The translations under genes were made by a program, and so were the position numbers. From the NCBI RefSeq assembly GCF_019396325.1, contig NZ_JAHKRO010000078.1, positions 1-45,948 on the forward strand: 45,948 bases of DNA, given 5' to 3'. Under the pieces are notes generated by a model, which was given only the letters and a program-made list of their open reading frames with translations, searched no databases and was not told where the DNA came from. Within the stretch, counting starts at the first letter, position 1, and the number at the start of each line of letters is the position of its first letter. This DNA is from Nonomuraea ceibae (lineage in GTDB: Bacteria; Actinomycetota; Actinomycetes; Streptosporangiales; Streptosporangiaceae). Shown piece after piece: positions 19,217 to 27,851 of the stretch.

Positions 19217-19792
19217 TCAGGCCGCGGTCCGCTGGGCTCCTGCAGCTTGTTGGGGTTGTGGAAGGTCGTACAGGGCCAGCAGCGTCTGCTGCTGGTAGCC
19301 CGATCGATTGCCGGCGTTCAGCAGTGCATCGACGCGCCCCGCCAAGAGGTTGTTCACCACGAGGAAGGCCGCCTCGGGCGTCAGCGCAGAAGTGCTTCGC
19401 AGGGGGCCGACCTGTGGCTCCTTCGGGGGCGCAGGGTGCAAGGCGCTCATCAGGGCCACCAGGTAGCCCGTCATGCGGGGGTAGCCGAAGGCCTGGTGCG
19501 CGGACTTGATGCGGGGCTTGACTCCCTCGGGAGTGCGGATGGCGAAAACGTGCTTGCCTCCCGACCTCAAGACCGGCGCGCTTTGCAGCAGCGCGGGGAT
19601 CACCGCATGGATCGACGCGGCGAGTTCCGACTGCTGCGGATCATCCGGATGCAGGGCACTGATGAGGTCCGTCAGGTAGACACCGGGTCTTTTGAAGCCG
19701 TGGCGTGCTGCGGCAGCCTCGATGCGCTCCTTCAGCTCCAGCGGCACCGCAACCGTTGATGCGTCCCGATTCCCCTTGTGGAGCTGTGCCAT
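19217..19792 (-). CDS. DNA-binding-like protein with two similar halves, 191 aa
   Basis: ATG 19792 follows GGGAGGGG. Two segments of about 35 residues align: VPLELKERIEAAAARHGFKR with its continuation to SALHP, and a second copy from about residue 85 ending GYLVALMSALHP. Both share the pattern R-I-x-x-A, G-[FY], G-x-Y-L, L-x-SALHP-x-x-P. The first resembles a ribbon-helix-helix DNA-binding unit. Such small proteins are often partition or copy-control factors on plasmids and integrative elements; that is inference. It is transcribed away from the CRISPR locus. Confidence 0.65.
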   Translation of the reverse strand: MAQLHKGNRDASTVAVPLELKERIEAAAARHGFKRPGVYLTDLISALHPDDPQQSELAASIHAVIPALLQSAPVLRSGGKHVFAIRTPEGVKPRIKSAHQAFGYPRMTGYLVALMSALHPAPPKEPQVGPLRSTSALTPEAAFLVVNNLLAGRVDALLNAGNRSGYQQQTLLALYDLPQPQQAAGAQRTAA

Positions 19793-20190
19793 CGCTATCC
19801 CCTCCCATCACTGATGATCGAGACCGTAGCGCACAACCAAACAGTTTGCGAGGAGCCGCGCAGAGAAATGCGCCCGGTTCCTCCTTCGTGTGTGGAGGCG
19901 TCCGCGGGCCGTCTTCTTGGGGTTTGCTGAATGGTGAGCAGCGGCCCCTGCTCCAGCGGCCCGTCGCGGTGTCCATGAGGGCTGAAGACGTTGCCGAGAG
20001 GGCCTCGGCCGCCGGTTGGAAGCCGTTGTTAGCAGTGAGGACCGGATCAACGGGAGGAGGTCGCCGTGCAGGTGTTCAATCTGCACCAACCCAACGTTCC
20101 GTGCCCCGCCGTACGCCCGGAATCGATCGTCCGCAGTCGATGCCACTGAACGACGGCCCCTGAGATAGAACACGCTGGGTTCGGCCAGCT
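19793..20190. other. Intergenic region left of the CRISPR locus
   Basis: Contains a possible 27-codon ORF at 20066-20149 with a strong GGGAGGAGG site before GTG (product MQVFNLHQPNVPCPAVRPES and seven more residues). It is too short to support as a gene and may be a truncated remnant. No other element recognised. Confidence 0.35.
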
Positions 20191-20220
20191 GTTGCGATCC
20201 CTTCAGGGGTGATGAGCGAC
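20191..20220 (-). repeat. Solitary CRISPR repeat in reverse orientation
   Basis: The 30 bases are the reverse complement of the array-2 repeat with one mismatch (…CCTGAAGGG… instead of …CCTGGAGGG…). No second repeat follows at spacer distance on either side and no leader is attached. It keeps the 30-nt form of array 2, although array 1, only 400 bp away, has the 29-nt form. Confidence 0.85.
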
Positions 20221-20530
20221 GGGCAACGCCAGGAGCCTGGCGCCGATTACGGTCATGCGCGGAGCGGCCGGCTGCTGCATTTCCTCTGCTGTCATACGTA
20301 CCGCTCCCTGGGTTGTCGCCGCCAGATCTGGTGTGAGTGCCGTGCGGTGCTGCCGCGGGCGGGTGGCTGCCGCCGAGAATCTAATGTTCTGTTAAACGCC
20401 TTCTACAGCCGATGTGCGAGCATGGTCGTCGACCGGAGCTTTGGAGATGCATGCCGCTTGCGCCTTCGTTGAATTCCAAACAGATTGAAGTGCTGCTCAT
20501 CCCTGGAAAATCCCAGTGACAACACCCCAT
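20221..20530. other. Spacer region between the lone repeat and leader 1
   Basis: No gene. Around 20492-20523 the string GCTCATCCCTGGA followed by ATC and GACAAC resembles a badly decayed CRISPR repeat, but the match is weak. Confidence 0.3.
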
Positions 20531-20626
20531 CTGACCTGCCCTTCTGCACTACCGGCGGACTGCTGCAGAATCCACGCTGTAAGCCTGCCGGATCACTCCT
20601 CTGACCTGCGGGTTTACCGTGGGGGG
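20531..20626 (+). promoter_or_regulatory. CRISPR leader 1
   Basis: Shares a 27-nt identical block (20541-20567, starting CTTCTGCACTACC) with leader 2, an upstream CTGACCTG in both, and a TTTACC element shortly before the first repeat. It should hold the pre-crRNA promoter and the adaptation site for array 1. The shared leader shows that both arrays are read to the right and were served by the same Cas1-Cas2. Confidence 0.8.
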
Positions 20627-20988
20627 GTCGCTCATCACCCTGGAGGGATCGCAACGGTCTCGGTGCGACAGGACCTCATAAAGGGCTGTGGGGTCGCTCA
20701 TCACCCTGGAGGGATCGCAACGGGCCCGGGCGCAGCGTGGTGATCGAGTACGGCAAGGGGTCGCTCATCACCCTGGAGGGATCGCAACGAACGGCGTTGG
20801 GCCACTCGTCGCGCGCTAGGCCGGACAGGGGTCGCTCATCCCCCTGGAGGGATCGCAACATGGTTCCCAGCACTCTAAGCACATCAAACGCCCGTGGGTC
20901 ACTAATCACCCTGGAGGGATCGCAACGTGGGCGATCACACGAAGCAGATCCGGACGTCAGCTCGCATCACCCATGTGGGGACTCGTGA
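20627..20988 (+). CRISPR. CRISPR array 1, five repeats plus a decayed terminal one
   Basis: Repeats start at 20627, 20693, 20760, 20831 and 20898. The unit is 29 nt (GTCGCTCATC…GGATCGCAAC), one C shorter than in array 2. The first three copies are identical, the fourth has one mismatch (20841) and the fifth two (20901, 20904). A sixth, heavily altered copy starts near 20956. Spacers are 37, 38, 42 and 38 nt. Decay towards the right confirms that the leader end is on the left. The array lies directly upstream of cas6. Confidence 0.92.
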
Positions 20989-21171
20989 GTAGGACGTCAT
21001 TGAGGGTCGTGCCATAGGTGTGTCGCCCGCCACCCTCTGGGATCGACCTGCGATAACGGATCTTGGCCGCTTTCGGCCACATCGGTATCGATTTGGCAGT
21101 AACTCAGAAAAGGGTCGGAGCCTGCTGCTACTACTAGTCCACGTTCAGCACGGACTACGAGGAGCGGCGGA

Positions 21172-21861
21172 ATGCGTTTTCGTGTTGATGTCGCGGCGAA
21201 CGTCCCAATCATACCTTGGCGCGACGTTCATGGCCCTGCCAGAGGAGTAGTCTACGACCTGATCAAAGGCCAGGACCCAGCGGTGGCTGATGAGCTTCAT
21301 GATGCCGGCTGGCAGAGCAGCTCACTTCGGCCTGTCGGTGTCTCTCCCCCGTTGTTTTCCGGGACACGACCGCGTTCCGGTGCGTATTCGACCTCGCCGG
21401 ACGGCGTCATCTCGATGGGGTCGCCGGTGCCACGGATCGCTGCGTGCCTGCTGGCAGCGCTGGCCGGACAGAGTGAGCTCCATTGGGGATCGGTGACTCT
21501 GTCGGTCAAGGGCGTACAACTGGATGGCGTAGCCGATCACACGGGAGGTGTCGCCGTATTCGACACCGTTTCGCCTGTGCTGATGAAACATGAGGACCTG
21601 TACATCCTTCCCGAAGACAGAAATTTTCAGGAACGGTTGATACATAACATTCGGCACAAGGCGGACCTTCTCGGCCTGCCGAATGAAGTCGATGTAGAGG
21701 TGCTGGATTCTGGCCCTCGTCGCCGCTTCGATGTTGCGAAAGGTTTTCGTATTGGAGCCACCGCCCGGATCAAAGTCGCGGCGGCGCCACAATTGCTGGA
21801 CGCTCTGCATGAATGGGGACTCGGCCTGTCCACCGTGGAGGGATTCGGGTGGATCAGGTAA
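21172..21861 (+). CDS. cas6: Cas6 endoribonuclease, 229 aa
   Basis: Cas6 cuts pre-crRNA within each repeat to make mature guides with an 8-nt 5' handle, here expected to be ATCGCAAC. The C-terminal glycine-rich signature GLGLSTVEGFGWIR is the Cas6 hallmark RNA-binding loop. Length is normal for the family. ATG 21172 follows GAGGAG. It opens the cas operon, and its stop overlaps the start of cas8b1 by 13 nt. The catalytic residue cannot be assigned by eye. Confidence 0.9.
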   Translation: MRFRVDVAANVPIIPWRDVHGPARGVVYDLIKGQDPAVADELHDAGWQSSSLRPVGVSPPLFSGTRPRSGAYSTSPDGVISMGSPVPRIAACLLAALAGQSELHWGSVTLSVKGVQLDGVADHTGGVAVFDTVSPVLMKHEDLYILPEDRNFQERLIHNIRHKADLLGLPNEVDVEVLDSGPRRRFDVAKGFRIGATARIKVAAAPQLLDALHEWGLGLSTVEGFGWIR

Positions 21862-23279
21862 GCGTTACCCCGGCTGATGTGTCACCGTTGCGGCTCACCG
21901 AGCACCCGTTGCAGCGAAGTGGGGCGTGGGCGGTGGCGGTGCTCGCGGGCTGCGACCGGGTTGAGGATGTCACGGCCGAGCTGCTCGACGGGGTGGTCCG
22001 GCGAATCATGGCCGACGTGGTCGAGGCTGCGATCGCCCGTCCGGACACAGGTGCCTACGACTGGTGGAAGGTCCTGTTCGCCCTCTATCCGAACTCCAAG
22101 CCCACGCACGCCAAGCGCGAGAAGGATCGCACGGTCCTGAGCCACGAGGTGGCCCAGCTGTTCCTGTCGGATGACGGCGAGGGGACCGCAAGGGCCTGTA
22201 CGTTCTGCGGACGACAGTGCACGGTGTTGTGGGCGAAGTCGACGCTCCCGATGTTCGATTCGATCCGTTCGCTGAACACGTTGCCGCCCGGCACGGCAGG
22301 GTGGCCCGTGTGCCGTGGGTGCCGGGTCGCCCTATGGGCGCTGCCGTACGGCGCATGGCTCACGGCAGGCTCGGCAACGGTGCTGATGTGCGACAACCCA
22401 TTCGTCGAGCGGCAGTTCGCGGCCCGGAACGTACGACGATCAGAGCAGATCCGCGGGGCGGGCTTCACCAGCCTGCCGGCGATGGCCGGGCCTGAGTCGG
22501 TGACGCTGAGGGTGCTGCGTGAGCACGCCGCGGACGCACCGGCGGCGACCAGCTTGTGGATGTTCAAGAACGACAACCAGGAACCGTGGCTTCGGGTGTC
22601 GGGGACGCGGACGGGCGTGGCCCGGTTCGTGCATCGGATGCAGGCCGATCCTGACTGCGCACAGGGCTGGAACGAGTTGTGCAGCAATCTGGCGCGTCGG
22701 GACCGGCAGGGCAGAGCAGCGGTGGACGGAGCGACAGCAGCCGCTCGGTTGCTGTTCGACCGTGAGGGAGAGCGGTCAGATCGGCTGCCGAGGGAGTTGC
22801 GAACGCAGTGCGGGGATTGGGAGAAGGTTTCACGGCTCACGCGAGTGAGGTGGCGGGCCTTGTGCCGCCTGTATGCGGAGGTGATGTACGACATGGACTC
22901 CGATCGGCTTGAGCCTGTCGCGGAACTGCTGGCGAGCTGGATCGCCCAAGAATCACATCGCGGCCGGTTCAACGACTACTGCCGGGCCGCCGGCAACGGA
23001 TATCAGCTGCACCGGCTGCTGATGACGACGAGCGCCAGCCTGCGTCTGCGCGGCGTGCCGCAGAAGGCGTTGGATGCCGCCACTCTGAGCGACCTGCTGG
23101 CGAACGGCTCGAGGGGGTGGCTTGATCGCGCGCTGCTGTTCTTCGAGGTCAGCGCGAAGTTGGACGCGAAGAAGGTGCCTATCGGCGCCAAAAAGGACGA
23201 CAACGAAGACGAGTCGGAGGCTGAGGGCGAGATCGGGTTCGGCAGGCCGAGCGACGACGAGGGCGAGGAGTACGCCTGA
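21849..23279 (+). CDS. cas8b1: Cas8b1/Cst1-type large Cascade subunit with zinc-finger cysteines, 476 aa
   Basis: The large subunit of type I-B Cascade recognises the PAM and helps open the target. Cysteines at C117, C120 and C124 (CTFCGRQC) and C155 and C158 (CRGC) match the CXXC...CXXC pattern that defines the Cst1 group. The position between cas6 and cas7 is canonical. GTG 21849 is chosen because GGAGG lies about 8 nt upstream; the ATG at 21813 lies deeper in cas6. The C-terminus ends in an acidic Glu/Asp-rich tail. The stop overlaps the cas7 ATG by one base. Confidence 0.8.
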   Translation: MDQVSVTPADVSPLRLTEHPLQRSGAWAVAVLAGCDRVEDVTAELLDGVVRRIMADVVEAAIARPDTGAYDWWKVLFALYPNSKPTHAKREKDRTVLSHEVAQLFLSDDGEGTARACTFCGRQCTVLWAKSTLPMFDSIRSLNTLPPGTAGWPVCRGCRVALWALPYGAWLTAGSATVLMCDNPFVERQFAARNVRRSEQIRGAGFTSLPAMAGPESVTLRVLREHAADAPAATSLWMFKNDNQEPWLRVSGTRTGVARFVHRMQADPDCAQGWNELCSNLARRDRQGRAAVDGATAAARLLFDREGERSDRLPRELRTQCGDWEKVSRLTRVRWRALCRLYAEVMYDMDSDRLEPVAELLASWIAQESHRGRFNDYCRAAGNGYQLHRLLMTTSASLRLRGVPQKALDAATLSDLLANGSRGWLDRALLFFEVSAKLDAKKVPIGAKKDDNEDESEAEGEIGFGRPSDDEGEEYA

Positions 23280-24343
23280 TGGCTTATCTGGCTGGGAAGA
23301 TAGCGCTGGCCGTCAGCGCGGGCGCGCCGAACAACGGACGCGGCGAGAACACCACGACCACGCCGGTCAAGAAGGCTCGCATTCGCGGCCAGTGGTATCC
23401 GTACGTGTCCGCCCAGGCTTTCCGTCGGTGGTTGCGCGACACGATGACCGACATGGGCATGGTCGCCTCCCCCACCGAACGGGTCGGCAAGGCGCAAGGC
23501 AAGGCGCAGAAGGCCAACACCGCGGCCGACCCCATCCGCTACGCCGATGACGACCTGTTCGGCTACATGAAGGCGGGCGCCAAAAGCGCCGATGAGGCCA
23601 CCACCCTGCGGGACACGCCGTTCATGGTGGGCACGTTTATGTCGGTCGAGCCGGCCCGCCCGACGGAGGATTTCGGCGTGATGTCGCGCGGCGTCGAGGA
23701 GCCGGTCCTGCATGGGCACGAGTTCTACACCGCCGACCTGGCCGCCCCGTTCCTCCTGGATCTTCCCCGAGTAGGCACCTTCACCCTGCCGACCTCCAGG
23801 GGTGGTGGGCGCCCGAACTATCTCTCCGCGGATGCGGCGATGAACATCGCCCAGGCGGTGAGCATGGGTGCCGAGGCGATCACCTTCCGCGGCCATGCCG
23901 CGGTCCGGCTGCCCTTGGAGGTGCGCCGGGATCGGGTCGCGATGCTGCTGGACGCGCTGGCCGAGCTGACCGGCGGGGCTAAGAAGGCCCTGCATTACGG
24001 TGACCGCACCCCGGCGCTGGTGGCCGCACTGCCGATGGCGGGCGGTGTGAATCCGCTGACGTTTGCAATCGACGGCAGCTCCGACGGCGGCGGCCTGGCG
24101 GTGAGCGGCAAGGTGCTGCGGCAGGAATTGGAGGCTTGGCAGGGCCAGTGGGAGACGCCCGTACGGTTCGGGTGGCGGCCCGGCTTCCAGGACCGCAACC
24201 GTAAGGAATTCGAGCACGACCTCGCCGATCTGATCGACGCAGGGCAGGTCGTCATCGGCCACCCGCGGTCGATGCTGCGTGGCCTGGCGGAGGAGATCCG
24301 TTCCGGCCTGCACGACGCCTGGTTCGACGACCCGGCCCGGTGA
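23279..24343 (+). CDS. cas7: Cas7 (Cst2/DevR family) Cascade backbone, 354 aa
   Basis: Cas7 forms the helical backbone that coats the crRNA spacer. The sequence DDLFGYM at 91-97 is the signature of the Cst2/DevR group of Cas7 proteins. Flanking regions have the expected RRM-like pattern and a Gly-rich segment (GTFTLPTSRGGGRPNYLSAD). It is coupled to cas8b1 (TGATG overlap) and to the next gene (GTGA overlap), so stoichiometric co-expression is likely. No internal break. Confidence 0.9.
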   Translation: MAYLAGKIALAVSAGAPNNGRGENTTTTPVKKARIRGQWYPYVSAQAFRRWLRDTMTDMGMVASPTERVGKAQGKAQKANTAADPIRYADDDLFGYMKAGAKSADEATTLRDTPFMVGTFMSVEPARPTEDFGVMSRGVEEPVLHGHEFYTADLAAPFLLDLPRVGTFTLPTSRGGGRPNYLSADAAMNIAQAVSMGAEAITFRGHAAVRLPLEVRRDRVAMLLDALAELTGGAKKALHYGDRTPALVAALPMAGGVNPLTFAIDGSSDGGGLAVSGKVLRQELEAWQGQWETPVRFGWRPGFQDRNRKEFEHDLADLIDAGQVVIGHPRSMLRGLAEEIRSGLHDAWFDDPAR

Positions 24344-27300
24344 GCCCGGTGAGCAGCGTGCCCGGCCCGATCCAGGCGGTCCGGGTGGATCTCTACGCCC
24401 CGGTCGCTTCCTTCCGCGACCCGATGTTCCCCGGCGTCAGCCGTTGCCTGCCGGTTCCGCCGCCCTCCACCGTACGCGGCATGCTGGCCGCGGCCACGGG
24501 CCGCGCCAGCGAGCCGATCACGCTCGGCCTGGCGGCATCCGCTGACGGGCGGGGTGTGGACGCCGAGACCTACCACCCCATCGCCGCCGACGGCTCCAAC
24601 CCAGCCGTCGCAGGCCGGGTGGCGGCAGGCAAGGGCGGCATGACCATCCGCGACAGGCCCTTCCTCATCGGGGTACGGTTAACGATCTGGATTCCCGCTC
24701 CGGACGGGAAGCGGATCGAGCAGGCGTTGCGGCGGCCGGTGTGGGGGCTGCGGCTGGGGCGTTCCCAAGATCTCGTACATGTCGTCTCCGTCCGCGAGGT
24801 CACCCTGCATCCCGCTGAACGGGCCACGGTGGGACACGCGCTGGCGCCGATCGGAGGCCACGAAGCTCCGCTGGCCAGCACGTTGCAGCTAGCCGAATCG
24901 ATCAGCGCCGACCGTGGCCGTACCGAATACCGCAGCTACCAGTGGTGCTCCGAGCCTGCGGGCGAGCACGCGGTCGTGGGTGCCTACCGCGACGGAGATC
25001 AGGCTGTTTGGTTGAGTTCACCTGCCGCGGACGACGAGCACGAGCAGCAGTTGTCCCAGGTGTTGGCCAAGTCCGCCAGCGGCTCGGGCTTGGGCCGCCC
25101 GGAGCTGCTGATGGAACACAGCCTCACGGTCAGGGATGCCACCCGTACGATCGCCCAGCGGATCGGCTCTCCCGGTGTGCTGGCGTCGCATCCGGAATTC
25201 TGGTCCTGGGCGGAGAAGGCCGCACTGCTGCACGATGCGGGAAAGGTAGCCGAGGGCTTTCAACGTCAGCTTCGCCCCGGCGCCGAGAGCTGGGGCGAAC
25301 GGCACGAAGTCCTGTCCCTTGCCTACGTCGATCTGCTCACCGGCCATCTGGACCCGCACGAGCGCAAGATGATCGCTGCCGGAGTGGCGTTCCATCACCG
25401 GCCGCTCACCTCACATCGCAGCGGCGACCTGCGCTCCATGTATCCACCGGTGGCGGCCTGGGAGCGGAAGTTCGGCCGGGATCCGGCACCGGTTCTCGGC
25501 CGCCCCCGCATCCAGGTCCCCGCCGCCCGCCATCGCGCCTGGCTGGCGTGGCTCGCGCGCCAGCTGGACGTTCCTGTCCCTGCCAACGATCGGCGGCTGT
25601 GGGAGCTTGCCCGCGACGCTTTCGCCCAGCTGTCCGCCGAGTGGATCGATCCCATCAGCGAGGACGACGGACTGGTGGCCGTACTGCTGCAGGGCGCGGT
25701 GACGCTGGCGGATCACTCCGGTTCCGCGCACGTACCCCTGCAGACGCACATGCCGCTACCGCGGGACTTCCTGAACCGGCTGCCGACGCCGTACCCACAC
25801 CAGCAGGAGGCCGCGAGCACCACTGAGCACCTCATCCTGGTGTCGCCCACAGGGAGCGGCAAGACCGAGGCGGGACTCGCCTGGGCCTCCCGTCAGCTCG
25901 ACGACCTGCCCGGCCAGCCCCGCCTGGTCTGGCTTCTGCCGTACCGAGCGTCCATCGACGCCGCGCGTGATCGCTTCATCGATCACCTCGATGCCGGTCC
26001 CGGCCAGGAGCAGCCGGACATCGGCGTACTCCACGCCACCGCCGCGCGCACGCTGCTGAGCAGGGCAGTCGCCGACGACTGCACGCCCGGCCCGGCCGAC
26101 GCCCGCCGAGCCCGAGCCCGCTCCCGTGCGATGCGGCTGTTCAGCCAGCGGGTCAGGGTCGCCACGCCCCACCAGCTCTTGCGAGGGGCCATCGCCGGGC
26201 CTCGCTACTCCAGTGTCCTGCTCGAACAGGCCAACGCCCTGATGGTGCTGGACGAGCTGCACGCGTACGAGCCGGCGACCTTCGGGCGGATATGCGCCTG
26301 TATGCAGCTGTGGCAGCAGATGGGCAGCCGGGTCGCAGTCCTGTCCGCCACCCTCGCCAAGCCGATGATCCGGCTGATCGAGGACACCCTCGGCCGGGCC
26401 GAGGTGCGCCGGGCCCCGGCGGGAACAGCACCTGCGCGGCACCGGCTCACCTTGGACGCGGATCCGATCAGCTCCGACGCGAGCCTGGAGCGCATCCAAG
26501 GCTGGCTGGACGAGGGGCAGAGCGTGCTGGTGATCGCCAACACGGTCGCCATGGCGCAGGAGCTGTATCAACGACTGGACCACCACGACGCGATGCTGTT
26601 GCACTCGCGGTTCCGCTCCCGGGACCGCGCCGAGATAGAGCGTCGTATCCTCCATCGATACCCGGAACGCAAGCCGGGAGAGACCGCGCCACGCGGCGGC
26701 CTGGTCGTGGCCACCCAAGCCGTCGAGGTCTCGCTCTGCCTGGACTTCGATCGAGGCGTCACCGAGCTGGCGCCCATCGAGGCCATCGCCCAACGCGCGG
26801 GCCGCATCAACCGGCGCGGCCGGCACCCTGATGGGCTCGTCGAGTTTCGCGTCCACACCGACGTGATCCCTGGCAGGCCGTACCAAGAGGGTGCGCTGAA
26901 CGCCTCGCTCACCGCCTTGACCGCCGTGCCAGGGCCTGAAATCTCCGAAGAGAGCGTCGAAGCCTGGCTCGACATCGCCTACGCCACCCCGTGGGGACTC
27001 AACTGGGCGGTCGAGGCCGAGCGCAACCGCGACGAATTCCGGCAGGCATTCCTCACGTTCCCCGACCCATTCCATGATCGCAGCGAGTTCGCCGACAAGC
27101 TCGACGAGGCGTTCGACACCGTGGAGGTGCTGCTTAGAGCAGACATGAAGGCGTATCAGATCGAGGCCGAAAGGGACCCCCTGCTCGCGGCCGGGCTCCT
27201 CATCCCCATCCGATACGCCCAGCTCGCGGCGTTGCGAGCCGCCGGGCGTGCGGAATTCGTCAAACGCGACCTACGCCTCTGGGTCGTCGACGCCGACTAC

Positions 27301-27363
27301 GACCCCGTCCTGGGGCTGGACCTCAGCAGCCGGCCGGTCGCCGTCCCGGAGACTGTGCTGTGA
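24340..27363 (+). CDS. Cas5-Cas3 fusion: Cascade subunit joined to HD nuclease-helicase, 1007 aa
   Basis: Residues 1 to about 235 match Cas5: VRVDLYAPVASFRDPMFPGV, then PPPSTVRGMLAAATG. Cas5 caps the crRNA 5' handle. Residues ~255-460 form a Cas3 HD nuclease with metal ligands H260, H298-D299, H322, H352-H353 and D458. Residues ~485-850 form a superfamily 2 helicase: Walker A SPTGSGKT (502-509), DELH (638-641), SAT (669-671) and motif VI QRAGRINRRGR (818-828). The C-terminal Cas3 accessory region follows. There is no stop or plausible restart between the parts. GTG 24340 overlaps the cas7 stop (GTGA). No separate cas5 or cas3 exists in the locus, so this one protein must serve both roles unless it is cleaved. 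Confidence 0.92.
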   Translation: MSPVSSVPGPIQAVRVDLYAPVASFRDPMFPGVSRCLPVPPPSTVRGMLAAATGRASEPITLGLAASADGRGVDAETYHPIAADGSNPAVAGRVAAGKGGMTIRDRPFLIGVRLTIWIPAPDGKRIEQALRRPVWGLRLGRSQDLVHVVSVREVTLHPAERATVGHALAPIGGHEAPLASTLQLAESISADRGRTEYRSYQWCSEPAGEHAVVGAYRDGDQAVWLSSPAADDEHEQQLSQVLAKSASGSGLGRPELLMEHSLTVRDATRTIAQRIGSPGVLASHPEFWSWAEKAALLHDAGKVAEGFQRQLRPGAESWGERHEVLSLAYVDLLTGHLDPHERKMIAAGVAFHHRPLTSHRSGDLRSMYPPVAAWERKFGRDPAPVLGRPRIQVPAARHRAWLAWLARQLDVPVPANDRRLWELARDAFAQLSAEWIDPISEDDGLVAVLLQGAVTLADHSGSAHVPLQTHMPLPRDFLNRLPTPYPHQQEAASTTEHLILVSPTGSGKTEAGLAWASRQLDDLPGQPRLVWLLPYRASIDAARDRFIDHLDAGPGQEQPDIGVLHATAARTLLSRAVADDCTPGPADARRARARSRAMRLFSQRVRVATPHQLLRGAIAGPRYSSVLLEQANALMVLDELHAYEPATFGRICACMQLWQQMGSRVAVLSATLAKPMIRLIEDTLGRAEVRRAPAGTAPARHRLTLDADPISSDASLERIQGWLDEGQSVLVIANTVAMAQELYQRLDHHDAMLLHSRFRSRDRAEIERRILHRYPERKPGETAPRGGLVVATQAVEVSLCLDFDRGVTELAPIEAIAQRAGRINRRGRHPDGLVEFRVHTDVIPGRPYQEGALNASLTALTAVPGPEISEESVEAWLDIAYATPWGLNWAVEAERNRDEFRQAFLTFPDPFHDRSEFADKLDEAFDTVEVLLRADMKAYQIEAERDPLLAAGLLIPIRYAQLAALRAAGRAEFVKRDLRLWVVDADYDPVLGLDLSSRPVAVPETVL

Positions 27364-27851
27364 GCGACATCGGCGGTGTCCACATCAAGTACCTGCTCCA
27401 CTGTCCTCGCCAGCTCTGGCTCTACATGCGCGGCTACCGGCCCGAACAACGCAGCGACGCGGTCGCGTACGGGGAAGCCGTCGACGACACGACCTACGTG
27501 CGCCGACGAGACGTCGACCTGGGCGAGGCGAAGATCGACTGGGTCACGACAGGCGCTGTGGTCCACGAGACCAAGTCGTCCCGGGCACCGTCGGAGCAGC
27601 ACGAGGCGCAGGTCCGCCACTACTGCCTGCTGCTGGAGCGGAGAGGCGTGACCGTCCAGCACGGCGTCATCCACTATCCGCTCATTCGCCGTACCACCAC
27701 CGTCGAGTGGAACGGCCCAGCCCGCGCGCTGGCCGAAGACACCGAGCACCAGGCCCGGACCACGATCAGCCGGCCGGACGCACCGCCCCGGCTGGCGCGT
27801 CAGCGCTGCCGGGGATGCTCCTACATCGACTACTGCTGGGGAGACTCATGA
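27360..27851 (+). CDS. cas4: Cas4 nuclease, 163 aa
   Basis: Cas4 trims and orients prespacers by PAM during adaptation. One cysteine near the N-terminus (C15) and three at the C-terminus (C150, C153, C159 in CRGCSYIDYC) are the ligands of the family's 4Fe-4S cluster. D60 and E70-x-K72 (HETK) form the RecB-type nuclease core. Length is normal. GTG 27360 overlaps the stop of the fusion gene, and its own stop overlaps the cas1 ATG (ATGA). Confidence 0.92.
   Translation: MSDIGGVHIKYLLHCPRQLWLYMRGYRPEQRSDAVAYGEAVDDTTYVRRRDVDLGEAKIDWVTTGAVVHETKSSRAPSEQHEAQVRHYCLLLERRGVTVQHGVIHYPLIRRTTTVEWNGPARALAEDTEHQARTTISRPDAPPRLARQRCRGCSYIDYCWGDS

Noticed and set aside
20066..20149. 27-codon ORF with a strong ribosome site
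   Set aside because: Too short and without homology I recognise; noted only as a possible remnant.
20492..20523. Possible decayed CRISPR repeat before leader 1
   Set aside because: Only short blocks match (GCTCATC, CCTGGA, ATC, ACAAC) and gaps are needed; not reliable by eye.
25756..27075. 439-codon leftward ORF
   Set aside because: Mirror of the Cas3 helicase codons; the rightward frame has all helicase motifs.
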